DNA from: Sphingobium sp. CCH11-B1
GTDB lineage: Bacteria; Pseudomonadota; Alphaproteobacteria; Sphingomonadales; Sphingomonadaceae
Assembly: GCF_001556865.1 (NCBI RefSeq)
Contig: NZ_LSJY01000165.1
Coordinates: forward strand, 1-16,111
Length of the DNA: 16,111 bases
Direction of reading: 5' to 3'
Below the pieces are notes generated by a model, which had not been told where the DNA came from, made no database searches, and worked only from the letters and a program-made list of their open reading frames with translations. Shown here piece by piece: positions 7,419 to 14,447 of the stretch. Every line of letters begins with the position of its first letter. The first letter of the stretch is position 1. The translations under genes and the position numbers were made by a program.

Positions 7419-8954
7419 ATGAAGAGAGGCATATACGGATCGAAGGCGTTGCTCCTCGCGTGCTTGCTGCTAGCGACCTCGACCGGCTCCGTTCTGGCGC
7501 AAACCGCTACTCCGCCGCTCAAGGTCAGCGGCGGGGCTATTGTCGGAACGCGACAGGCAGATGTCGACGAATATCTTGGCGTGCCCTTCGCAGCGCCCCC
7601 TGTAGGCGCGCTGCGCTGGCGCCCCCCGCAACCGGTCTCACCATGGACCGGCCTGCGTGAGACGCGTAGCTTTTCGCCTGCTTGCGCGCAGAACGTGAGC
7701 TGGGTTTCCATCCCCAAGAGCGAAGACTGCCTTTACCTGAACGTCTGGGCGCCGCATGAGGCGAAAGACCTGCCTGTCATTGTGTGGATCCACGGCGGCG
7801 CCATGAAAGGCGGCACGCCCACGCAGCCCAACCAGCATGGCGCCAATCTGGCAAAACGCGGAGCCATCGTGGTCAGCCTGAATTATCGGGTCGGCCTATT
7901 CGGCTTCTTCGCCCACCCTGCGCTCAGCCGTGAATCGCCCGATTCCGTTTCGGGCAATCAGGGCATCCATGATCAGATCGCCGCCTTGCGATGGGTGAAA
8001 GCCAATATCGCGGCCTTTGGCGGCGATCCGGGCAGAGTCACGATCATGGGCAGTTCGTCCGGCGGAGAATCGGTCGCCGTGCTGGTGGCTTCCCCTCTTG
8101 CCAAGGGCCTGTTCCACCGGGCCATAGCTGAAAGCGGGAACGATGCAGTGCCGATCAGCCCGGAGGACAGCCATCGCTTTACCGACAACCGTACCGCGGA
8201 AGCGAATGGGGAGCTATTCGCCAAGACTGCCGGGGCCGCCGATCTGGCGGCCCTGCGCGCGATGAGCATGGAAGAGCTGCAAAAGCACATCTGGCAACCG
8301 AATGTTCACATCGACGGACACCTGCTGCGTTCAGACATGACCACGACCTACCGCGGTGGCGTGCAGAACGACGTGCCGCTATTGGTCGGCTGGAACGCAG
8401 AAGAAAGCAAGGACCTGACCGGCGGAACCACTTTCAACGCCAAAAATAGCGCGGGGTTGATGGGCGAGCTTTTGCCCCGTCCCCCTTCACCCCCGATTCT
8501 GGCCGCCTATCCCGCCACCACCGATGCGCAGGCGCAGGGTTCGATGGTTCGGTTCGTCAACGACTGGTGGGGCTGGCGGATGGTTCACTGGGCGCGGCTA
8601 CAGGCCCGATATGGACGATCTTCATCCTATGTCTACTATTTCGCGCACCAACCGGCCAAAGCGGCTGGCCCATGCTATTATGCTTGCGGTGCGGGGCACG
8701 GCGTTGAAATCCAGTATCTGTTCGACAATCTGTCGGCCGATCCCCGCGCGTGGGACGAGAAGGATCGAAAACTCGCGGATAAGCTGGCCGAAACCGTCAT
8801 AGCTTTCGCCAACACCGGCAAGCCAAGCCGCAAGGGACTCCCCAACTGGCCTGCATTCGATGGATCAAACGCATCGATCCATGTGATTGGAGATGCGCCG
8901 CAACTGAAAGCGCATCCCCTGCCCGACTTTTCGCTGTTCGCCTCCTTGCCCTGA
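7419..8954 (+). CDS. Type-B carboxylesterase, secreted
   Basis: A 511-residue alpha/beta-hydrolase that cleaves carboxylic esters; the natural substrate is not evident. The ATG at 7419 opens a signal peptide (cleavage near residue 27, after VLA). It lies 20 bases after the acetylesterase stop with a G-rich site just upstream, so the two are likely co-transcribed. Visible motifs are the family signature EDCLYLNVWAP, the oxyanion segment HGGA, the nucleophile elbow GSSSGG with Ser213, an acid in WNAEES (probably Glu329) and GAGHGVE with His427, giving a complete triad. The elbow reads GSSSG where most relatives have GESAG. Length is normal for the family. In a hemicellulose locus it may remove acetyl or hydroxycinnamoyl groups, but a general esterase cannot be excluded. 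It ends tail-to-tail with GH39, only 10 bases apart and with no visible terminator. Confidence 0.88.
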   Translation: MKRGIYGSKALLLACLLLATSTGSVLAQTATPPLKVSGGAIVGTRQADVDEYLGVPFAAPPVGALRWRPPQPVSPWTGLRETRSFSPACAQNVSWVSIPKSEDCLYLNVWAPHEAKDLPVIVWIHGGAMKGGTPTQPNQHGANLAKRGAIVVSLNYRVGLFGFFAHPALSRESPDSVSGNQGIHDQIAALRWVKANIAAFGGDPGRVTIMGSSSGGESVAVLVASPLAKGLFHRAIAESGNDAVPISPEDSHRFTDNRTAEANGELFAKTAGAADLAALRAMSMEELQKHIWQPNVHIDGHLLRSDMTTTYRGGVQNDVPLLVGWNAEESKDLTGGTTFNAKNSAGLMGELLPRPPSPPILAAYPATTDAQAQGSMVRFVNDWWGWRMVHWARLQARYGRSSSYVYYFAHQPAKAAGPCYYACGAGHGVEIQYLFDNLSADPRAWDEKDRKLADKLAETVIAFANTGKPSRKGLPNWPAFDGSNASIHVIGDAPQLKAHPLPDFSLFASLP

Positions 8955-8964
8955 GGCAGGGCGG

Positions 8965-10542
8965 TTACAGCCGGTCCAGCTTCACCAGCAACAGGTCGTT
9001 CGTGCGGATGTCGAGCTTTTGCTCGAACCGGCCATCGGCGCCCACCTTGACGGTCCGGTCCAATTCCGGCCTGTCCCGTGTCTGGGCTTGCAGGCGGGCC
9101 AATTGCTGATCGGTCAGCTTGTCCGGCCGCCCCCACTGCATATAGGTCGTATAAGCGTCATTGGCCCGGTAGCCGGTGCGGTACACACGCAAGCGATACG
9201 ATCCCGGCTTTACAGCCGCCAGCGACAGGCGCACCGGTTCCAGCTTCTGCGCGGGATGGATCCGCGTATAGTAAGGCCGGTTGGACAGCTTCTGGTCGGG
9301 GATCGTGTAGTTCCAGATCAGCCCGGCGAAATTGTCGCCATTGCGGGTCAGCCAGCTTTCTGGGTCGCCGTTTCGCAACTCGGATTTGCCCAGCTGCGAA
9401 AGATAGCGATAGGCGAAATAGGAGGGCTTGCGTACACCCTCGCGGGTCAGCAATCCGAAGCCGCCGTGGAAGGGTGTCGGCGGCGGCCCCGCCTCCTCGA
9501 ACAAATCGCTATAGACCCAATAGCTCATCGACTGCGCGGTCTTTTCCGTGCCTTTCAGCTTGTTGAGAATGAACGCCGCGTTGAGATAGGTATCGTGTAT
9601 CGGATCGCGCGGATTATAGCTCGTGCTCCATTCGGTGATGTAGAGCGGTAAGCCGGGGAATGACGAACGGTCGATCTCGCCGCGTACCTTGTCGACATCG
9701 TCGATGACCGCCCGGCGATCAAGCACGAGCCGGTTGTCGCCCTCCCCCTTTTCATCGAAGAAACCGCCGGCAACACCATAGCTGTGAGTGGTGACGAAAT
9801 CGACGGGCACGCCCACTTGCCTAGCGTGCGCAAGAAATTCGGGAACCCAGGCCGCGCCGGCGGTCGCAGGTCCGCCCACCTTCAGTTCGGCATCGACGCC
9901 TTTGATTGCCCGGACGGTCGTCTCGTAGAGCTTGAAATAGCTGGCCTGGTCCCCTTTGGTCCAGAAGCCGTCAAGGTTCGGCTCATTCCATACTTCAAAA
10001 CGCCAGCTGCGCACTTCCTCCCGGCCGAACCGTGCCTCCATGTCGCGGGTGAAGGCGGTGATGAAGTCCGACCATTTCTGCCAGTCCTTCGGTAGCGAAC
10101 CGTTGCCCTTCCAGTAAAAGATCGTGCGGCTGTCGCTGGCAAGATCGGTCGGCATGAAGCCGATCTCGACGAACGGCTTGATCCCCGCTTTGAGCGCGTT
10201 GGCATAGACCTGAGCAACCCGATCGAAATTATAATAGGGCCGCCCGTCAACCTCGCGATAGGGATCGGTGTCGTGCAGGAAGATCGCGTGAAAGCGGATA
10301 TAGCGGAACCCGATCTCCCGCTGCGTCAGTTCCAGTTGCTCGGCATTTTCACGCCGCAAGAGCAATCCACCATGGTCCGCGCCGACGCTATCGCGCCACA
10401 TCTGGCTTGTGTCGCCCGCAATCGCACTCATATCGGCGGCCACGCGGCGGTCCGCCTGCGCTGGAGTGCCGGCAAGCAACATTGCGGTCAAAGCCAGGGC
10501 CAGCGGCGGCTGCAGCGAGCGCAGGTTGACCATTTTCACCAT
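8965..10542 (-). CDS. GH39 glycoside hydrolase (beta-xylosidase family), secreted
   Basis: A 525-residue retaining glycosidase, likely releasing xylose or arabinose from oligosaccharides in the periplasm. Two start codons compete: ATG at 10548 sits almost on top of an AAAGGGGG site, whereas ATG at 10542 lies about 7 bases after it, so I prefer the second (a two-residue difference). A signal peptide covers about residues 1-30. The barrel holds FEVWNEPN with the acid/base at Glu187 and LYITEWS with the nucleophile at Glu304, both standard for GH39. A C-terminal beta domain follows, from about residue 390. The gene starts 14-20 bases after the GH2 stop, so it is the second gene of that operon. 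Beta-xylosidase is the default call; some GH39 members act on alpha-arabinosides or alpha-galactosides, so specificity is open. Confidence 0.85.
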   Translation of the reverse strand: MVKMVNLRSLQPPLALALTAMLLAGTPAQADRRVAADMSAIAGDTSQMWRDSVGADHGGLLLRRENAEQLELTQREIGFRYIRFHAIFLHDTDPYREVDGRPYYNFDRVAQVYANALKAGIKPFVEIGFMPTDLASDSRTIFYWKGNGSLPKDWQKWSDFITAFTRDMEARFGREEVRSWRFEVWNEPNLDGFWTKGDQASYFKLYETTVRAIKGVDAELKVGGPATAGAAWVPEFLAHARQVGVPVDFVTTHSYGVAGGFFDEKGEGDNRLVLDRRAVIDDVDKVRGEIDRSSFPGLPLYITEWSTSYNPRDPIHDTYLNAAFILNKLKGTEKTAQSMSYWVYSDLFEEAGPPPTPFHGGFGLLTREGVRKPSYFAYRYLSQLGKSELRNGDPESWLTRNGDNFAGLIWNYTIPDQKLSNRPYYTRIHPAQKLEPVRLSLAAVKPGSYRLRVYRTGYRANDAYTTYMQWGRPDKLTDQQLARLQAQTRDRPELDRTVKVGADGRFEQKLDIRTNDLLLVKLDRL

Positions 10543-10549
10543 CGACATT

Positions 10550-10557
10550 CCCCCTTT
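10550..10557 (-). promoter_or_regulatory. Ribosome binding site for GH39
   Basis: On the - strand AAAGGGGG ends one base before the A at 10549, leaving only 1 base to the ATG at 10548 but 7 bases to the ATG at 10542. The spacing favours the downstream codon. Confidence 0.6.
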
Positions 10558-10562
10558 GTCTA

Positions 10563-13196
10563 TCAGTTCTGCAAGGCGCCAGAGACCCGCAACTCAGAAA
10601 TCCCGACGGTCGCGTCCTTGGGCGGCCAGAAGCGGATGCGCACGCGTCGCCCCACCACCGGCTCGGTTTCCAGTTTGCGCGTAATCGCGTCCTGCATCCC
10701 CGGAAATTCGTCCACAAGCTTGCGCCATTGGCCTTGCTCGTCGAGGATTTCCGCCATGAAGCCGTAGGGCGCCGATTGCGGAAAGGTGATGGTCAGCGAA
10801 TGGACCTCCACCACGCGCTCCAGATCGATAGCGAGGGTCATTTCGCTATCATCCGGTGCCGGGCTCCAATAGGTTGCAGGATCGCCGTCATTTGCCAGGC
10901 GCGAGCTGTGCGCAGGCGCACTGCTACTGGCGAAGGTTGGATTGTTCAGCCCGAATTCGCCGTCCCCAGGACGTTCTCGCTGTGGCCTTACGAAAGCGGA
11001 GTACGGGTGCGGTGCGGCAAGCGCGGTCTTTCCGGGCACGAATTGCGGACCTTCCAATACCCGCACCGTGGCCGCGCCATCTGTGAGGCCCGGCGAGGTT
11101 GCGCGCAACCGGATAACCCCCGCCTGCCAACTGCGCAGGGCTATCGCCGCCTCCCCATCTCGGATTTCGATGTCGCTGTCGGGCGCAAAGTCGATGCTGC
11201 GTCCCGTCGGCAATTCACCCGGCCCCGCCTCAATGCTCAACCGGACCGGTGAGCTGTTACTGAGGCGCCGCCCCTGGCTGTCGACCACGCTGACGATCAC
11301 CTGGACATCATCAGTGCCATCGGCACGGGCAATGGTCGGCGCGCTGGTCGTGATGCGCAGAGCCGCCGGCTTGCCAGCCACGGGCCAGACGGGCGGCGGA
11401 ACGCCGGCGTAGGCGTTGCGATACCAGTAATATTGCCGCTTGGGCAGCCGGAAATAATCAATCATCCCCATGCCGCCGAACCGCTTGCCCGCGATCGAGC
11501 CGTGGTCGAAACCCGCCCAAATCACCTCGCCCGACCGCCAGGGCAGCCGCCACGACCCTTCCTTGCCCTTATCCGCGCCACGGGTATTGACCAGATCGTC
11601 CCAGCCCGGCTCATATTTACCCGGCCGATTGCTCATGGTCGTGCCATATTCGGCGACGAAATTGGGAATGCCAGGATCGGCGAACAGGCTGGCGCCATCG
11701 CCATTATAGCCGGCGATGTCACCCAGCTTGTCAATGTCGCCGCGCTGCGCGCCGTCGATAGCGGCAGGACGGGTCGGATCGAGCTGATGCGTCAGGGCAA
11801 CCATTTCCGACAGCAGCCGTCGCACGTCCGGCATGGTTTCAGGCGCCGTGAAGAACACTTCATTGTCCATCCCCCAAACCACGATCGAAGGCCGATTGCG
11901 GTTGATGCGGATCATCTCGGCCAGCTGCCGCTTGGCGTTCGCGTCGAACTCTGTCCGATCGGCGGGATCGGTCGGATAGGCCGACGCCCCCCATGGGTTG
12001 CGAAACCCCGCCGTTCCCCAGAAACTCATTTCCGACAGGAACATCACGCCAATGCGATCGGTCGCCTCGGCGAAATGAGGATCGTGCGGGTAATGTGAGC
12101 CACGGATGAAATCGAACCCCGCATCCTTGATCATTCTGACGTCGCGTTCGATCGCGCCGTTGGTGACCGCGTCGCCCCAGCCCGCCTGATCCTGATGGAC
12201 GTTGGCGCCGCGGAAGTAGCGGTGCTTGCCATTCAGGAAGAAACCGCGATCGGCTGTCCATTCAAACCGGCGGAAGCCGAATTCGGTGTCAAACCGATCC
12301 CGTTCTCGGCCCTTCACGATCAGGCTGGTGACGGCGCGATATAGGCTGGGACTTTCCGGACTCCACAGTTCAGGCCGTGCGATTGGCATGGAGAGTTGTC
12401 GCGCCAGCCCCATCTCGCCTGGAGCAAGCTTCAATCGCTGGTCGGGCAACCTCGCTACGATCTTGCCCCGCCCGTCGATCACGCTGGTCCGCACCGTGAC
12501 GTCGGCGGGCGTGGCGCCACTATTGCGGATCTCGGTTTCCGCACCGACCCGGCCTGACGCTGCCGACAGTTCGGGCGTAGTGATCCTCGTCCCGGTCCAG
12601 GGGACATGCACATCATCGGTGGTGACCAGCCAGACATCGCGGTAGAGTCCGCCGCTGAACACATGCTCCCCCGCTCGTGGCGGCAAGGCCGGCTGCCAAT
12701 CATTGTTGACGAGTACGGCAACCAGATTACGCCCTGCGCGTACCGCGTCGGTGATATCCACCGGAAACCCTGTATATCCTCCCTTGTGCCGCGCGATCTC
12801 TCGCCCATTGACGAATATCCTCGCGTCCTGGAACGCGCCTTCGAATTCAAGTTCGAGCCGGCGCCCTCGCGGCAGCGCAGGGAGGATGAACGCTTTTCGA
12901 TACCAGCCATCACCTGTGTAGAAATCTGGCGCGCGAAAATAAGGCATGCTGAAGCTGTGTGGCAGCCCGACTTGTTCCCACTTACTGTCATCGAAGGAAG
13001 CAACTTGCGCGCCGGGGTGCGATCCAAGCGCGAACCGCCATCCAGCGTTGAAATTGACCCTGGCTCGCCCCGCCGGAACCGACACTTCGACAGCAGGCTC
13101 TTCAGCAAAGACGGCAGGTGCTGTCACGGCTGCACCAAAAGTAGCCAGCCAACCCAGCATCGTAGCCAACAGGCGGCAAGCCTTACCGCTCATCAT
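10563..13196 (-). CDS. GH2 glycoside hydrolase with C-terminal discoidin-like domain, secreted
   Basis: An 877-residue exported enzyme of the beta-galactosidase/beta-glucuronidase family; the exact sugar cannot be read from sequence. A signal peptide (about 1-31, ending VFA) is followed by the sugar-binding jelly roll (about 45-200), an Ig-like domain (205-310), the TIM barrel (312-600), a further Ig-like or DUF4982-type domain (about 610-715), and a discoidin (F5/8 type C, CBM32-like) domain (about 755-875) that may hold a polysaccharide. Catalytic residues are Glu446 in WGMDNE and Glu516 in FVAEYG. The first motif departs from the usual WSLGNE but keeps the Asn-Glu pair. Two ATG codons adjoin at 13196 and 13193, and neither has a clear ribosome site. 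The first overlaps the stop of a possible 35-residue peptide by ATGA. GH39 follows in the same operon. Confidence 0.88.
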   Translation of the reverse strand: MMSGKACRLLATMLGWLATFGAAVTAPAVFAEEPAVEVSVPAGRARVNFNAGWRFALGSHPGAQVASFDDSKWEQVGLPHSFSMPYFRAPDFYTGDGWYRKAFILPALPRGRRLELEFEGAFQDARIFVNGREIARHKGGYTGFPVDITDAVRAGRNLVAVLVNNDWQPALPPRAGEHVFSGGLYRDVWLVTTDDVHVPWTGTRITTPELSAASGRVGAETEIRNSGATPADVTVRTSVIDGRGKIVARLPDQRLKLAPGEMGLARQLSMPIARPELWSPESPSLYRAVTSLIVKGRERDRFDTEFGFRRFEWTADRGFFLNGKHRYFRGANVHQDQAGWGDAVTNGAIERDVRMIKDAGFDFIRGSHYPHDPHFAEATDRIGVMFLSEMSFWGTAGFRNPWGASAYPTDPADRTEFDANAKRQLAEMIRINRNRPSIVVWGMDNEVFFTAPETMPDVRRLLSEMVALTHQLDPTRPAAIDGAQRGDIDKLGDIAGYNGDGASLFADPGIPNFVAEYGTTMSNRPGKYEPGWDDLVNTRGADKGKEGSWRLPWRSGEVIWAGFDHGSIAGKRFGGMGMIDYFRLPKRQYYWYRNAYAGVPPPVWPVAGKPAALRITTSAPTIARADGTDDVQVIVSVVDSQGRRLSNSSPVRLSIEAGPGELPTGRSIDFAPDSDIEIRDGEAAIALRSWQAGVIRLRATSPGLTDGAATVRVLEGPQFVPGKTALAAPHPYSAFVRPQRERPGDGEFGLNNPTFASSSAPAHSSRLANDGDPATYWSPAPDDSEMTLAIDLERVVEVHSLTITFPQSAPYGFMAEILDEQGQWRKLVDEFPGMQDAITRKLETEPVVGRRVRIRFWPPKDATVGISELRVSGALQN

Positions 13197-13300
13197 GAAT
13201 GTTTCATCGCATCAGCAGGCTCAACCATCGACTTGTCCGGCAAAAACCCGGTCCCCGCCCGTATTGCATCGACGAACAGCTGCTCAAATTGTCGCCTCAT
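13193..13300 (-). CDS. Possible 35-residue leader peptide, translationally coupled to GH2
   Basis: A small open frame starts at ATG 13300 with GAGG four bases upstream and ends in TGA at 13195-13193, overlapping the GH2 ATG at 13196 by four bases (ATGA). It begins MRRQFEQLF and ends DAMKHS, with mixed charge and no membrane segment or signal peptide. I recognise no family. The overlap would explain why GH2 itself lacks a clear ribosome site, since ribosomes finishing this peptide could restart on GH2. Against it, the codons include AGG, ATA and TTT, which is unlike the strongly GC-ending usage of the enzymes, and 35 open codons can occur by chance. Treat as a candidate only. Confidence 0.35.
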   Translation of the reverse strand: MRRQFEQLFVDAIRAGTGFLPDKSMVEPADAMKHS

Positions 13301-13370
13301 TCAACCTCATCCAATTTTCTGCTCAGCTTGAGCCAGCCAGAGCGACATCGCAAACCGCGCCGCCTTGAAA

Positions 13371-13400
13371 TTTGTATGAGTTATCTTGCGGGCATGTCAA
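13371..13400 (-). promoter_or_regulatory. Candidate sigma70-type promoter of the GH2-GH39 operon
   Basis: On the - strand a perfect TTGACA (13400-13395) is followed after 18 bases by TACAAA (13376-13371). Transcription would begin near 13364, giving a leader of about 170 bases before GH2 that includes the possible 35-residue peptide. No operator palindrome is obvious beside it. Confidence 0.5.
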
Positions 13401-13632
13401 TTTGGAATTTCGGCTTGCCGCGTCGTCGCCGATTGACCTTAAGCCAGCGTATCCCCGAAGCAGAGCGGGCGATTGCAGGGGGGCGAATGCGCGAGCGAAA
13501 GGCCCGATACGTCACGACCCTCCAGGCCCCAGGTCAGAAGGCAACCGAATAAAGCGCCAAAACAGAACGGCTCAGCGCTACCGCACGCTCCGGGCTTCAG
13601 CAACTAATCAAGACTGCTGCGCCGTTTCCCGT
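13401..13632. other. Intergenic stretch upstream of the GH2-GH39 promoter
   Basis: About 230 bases between the GH2 promoter and the stop of the small secreted protein. I see no gene with a ribosome site, no strong hairpin with a T-run and no repeat. Short frames cross it on the + strand, but they lack family resemblance. It may hold a regulator site that I cannot recognise. Confidence 0.4.
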
Positions 13633-14199
13633 CTAACGAGATGTCTGATCGGTGTATTTCTGCGCCTGGAGGACCTGTCCGTCGCTAGCAAGGGTGTAAA
13701 TATAGCGGCGTCCTGCCTCGACGTCCTTCAAGCCGCTAAATGCCTTTTGTTGATCGGACGTCAGAGTGAAACGCGAATAGCCATTTTCAGTCATGCAAGC
13801 GCGCGCAGTCTCGAACATCACCTGCTTGATACGCTTATATTGCTGATCGACGCGCGCGCCCTGCACCGCCATTTGCCGTCGTTGGACAACCGTCTGCATG
13901 CTGTTGCTCATACCATCTTGCGAGTAAGATGTGGCACCCAGTTGCTGGTCGAGCGCGCCGATTTCCTCCGAAGACTGTCGCAGCTTTTTGACAGGATCGG
14001 TACGGTCGATGTCCGCAGCCAGCGCTTGCTTGCCGCATTCGAGAGCATCGGCGCGATATTGCTCATAGGTCACGCCAGCCTTGCCCCACACACGTTCGGG
14101 GGCCGCAACCTTTGCGGATGCGCTGCCCGTCATAAGGGTGAGCGCCACCGCCAGCGCGGCAATCCGGCGGACATATGTCGAATTTGGCTCATGCGACAT
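13633..14199 (-). CDS. Small secreted protein of unknown function with two cysteines
   Basis: A 188-residue protein whose family I do not recognise. The frame also has a TTG at 14220, but the ATG at 14199 is chosen because AGGAG lies six bases before it and a signal peptide starts there (about residues 1-29, ending SASA), so the protein is probably periplasmic. The mature part is hydrophilic, rich in Gln, Lys and Arg, and likely helical in its middle (about 60-130). It has two cysteines, Cys55 in DALECGKQAL and Cys135 in ARACMTENGY, which could form a disulfide. The cysteines are not placed for lipid attachment. It has its own promoter, is separated from GH2 by about 430 bases, and need not belong to the sugar pathway. 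Small proteins of this general look, with two spaced cysteines and a C-terminal NGY, are common in sphingomonads, but that is only a family impression. Confidence 0.75.
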   Translation of the reverse strand: MSHEPNSTYVRRIAALAVALTLMTGSASAKVAAPERVWGKAGVTYEQYRADALECGKQALAADIDRTDPVKKLRQSSEEIGALDQQLGATSYSQDGMSNSMQTVVQRRQMAVQGARVDQQYKRIKQVMFETARACMTENGYSRFTLTSDQQKAFSGLKDVEAGRRYIYTLASDGQVLQAQKYTDQTSR

Positions 14200-14205
14200 C
14201 AACAG

Positions 14206-14210
14206 CTCCT
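14206..14210 (-). promoter_or_regulatory. Ribosome binding site setting the start of the small secreted protein
   Basis: On the - strand AGGAG lies six bases before the ATG at 14199, ruling in that codon and out the TTG further upstream at 14220. Confidence 0.75.
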
Positions 14211-14240
14211 GCAAGTTCAAGCCTGCGTAAATTGTCTGAT

Positions 14241-14269
14241 TTCATAGCAGATCTTACTCGGCCTGCCAA
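14241..14269 (-). promoter_or_regulatory. Candidate sigma70-type promoter of the small secreted protein
   Basis: On the - strand TTGGCA (14269-14264) and TATGAA (14246-14241) are 17 bases apart, matching the consensus at five and four of six positions. Transcription would start near 14234, about 35 bases before the ATG. Confidence 0.5.
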
Positions 14270-14447
14270 TTTGCAAACGCAGCATATTCTGGCCCGGTTG
14301 GGCCGTGACTGGTCCGATGCGAGCACGCTCGCCGGTTCACGACAGCAGTCGCGTAGTGCCTTTGTCCGTCGACCCGACGGCCCGCAGCTATCTGGCCTTG
14401 TTCGCCATGTTTCTCTATACATTCAATGACGGAGCCCGGCACTCGTC

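Larger units (their letters stand above)
14200..14447. other. Intergenic stretch between halogenase and small secreted protein
   Basis: It holds the promoter and ribosome site listed for the small secreted protein. It also has two short hairpins, GGCCC-GGTT-GGGCC at 14291-14304 and GCGAGC/GCTCGC at 14319-14332. Neither is followed by a T-run on the - strand, so they are weak terminator candidates for the halogenase transcript. No supported gene is seen. Confidence 0.4.

Noticed and set aside
6508..7419. 303-codon - strand open frame opposite the acetylesterase
   Set aside because: Antisense shadow; the + strand holds the catalytic SGNH motifs in the same bases.
13376..13552. 58-codon + strand frame starting near the GH2 promoter
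   Set aside because: No ribosome site, no recognisable family, Arg-rich low-complexity composition, and its start overlaps the better supported promoter on the other strand.
14291..14332. Two short hairpins considered as the halogenase terminator
   Set aside because: Stems of 5-6 bp, one with a two-base loop, and no T-run follows on the - strand.
14254..14442. 62-codon - strand frame directly after the halogenase stop, plus an overlapping 77-codon frame
   Set aside because: GTG start without a ribosome site, composition unlike the neighbouring proteins, and the region carries a promoter for the next gene.
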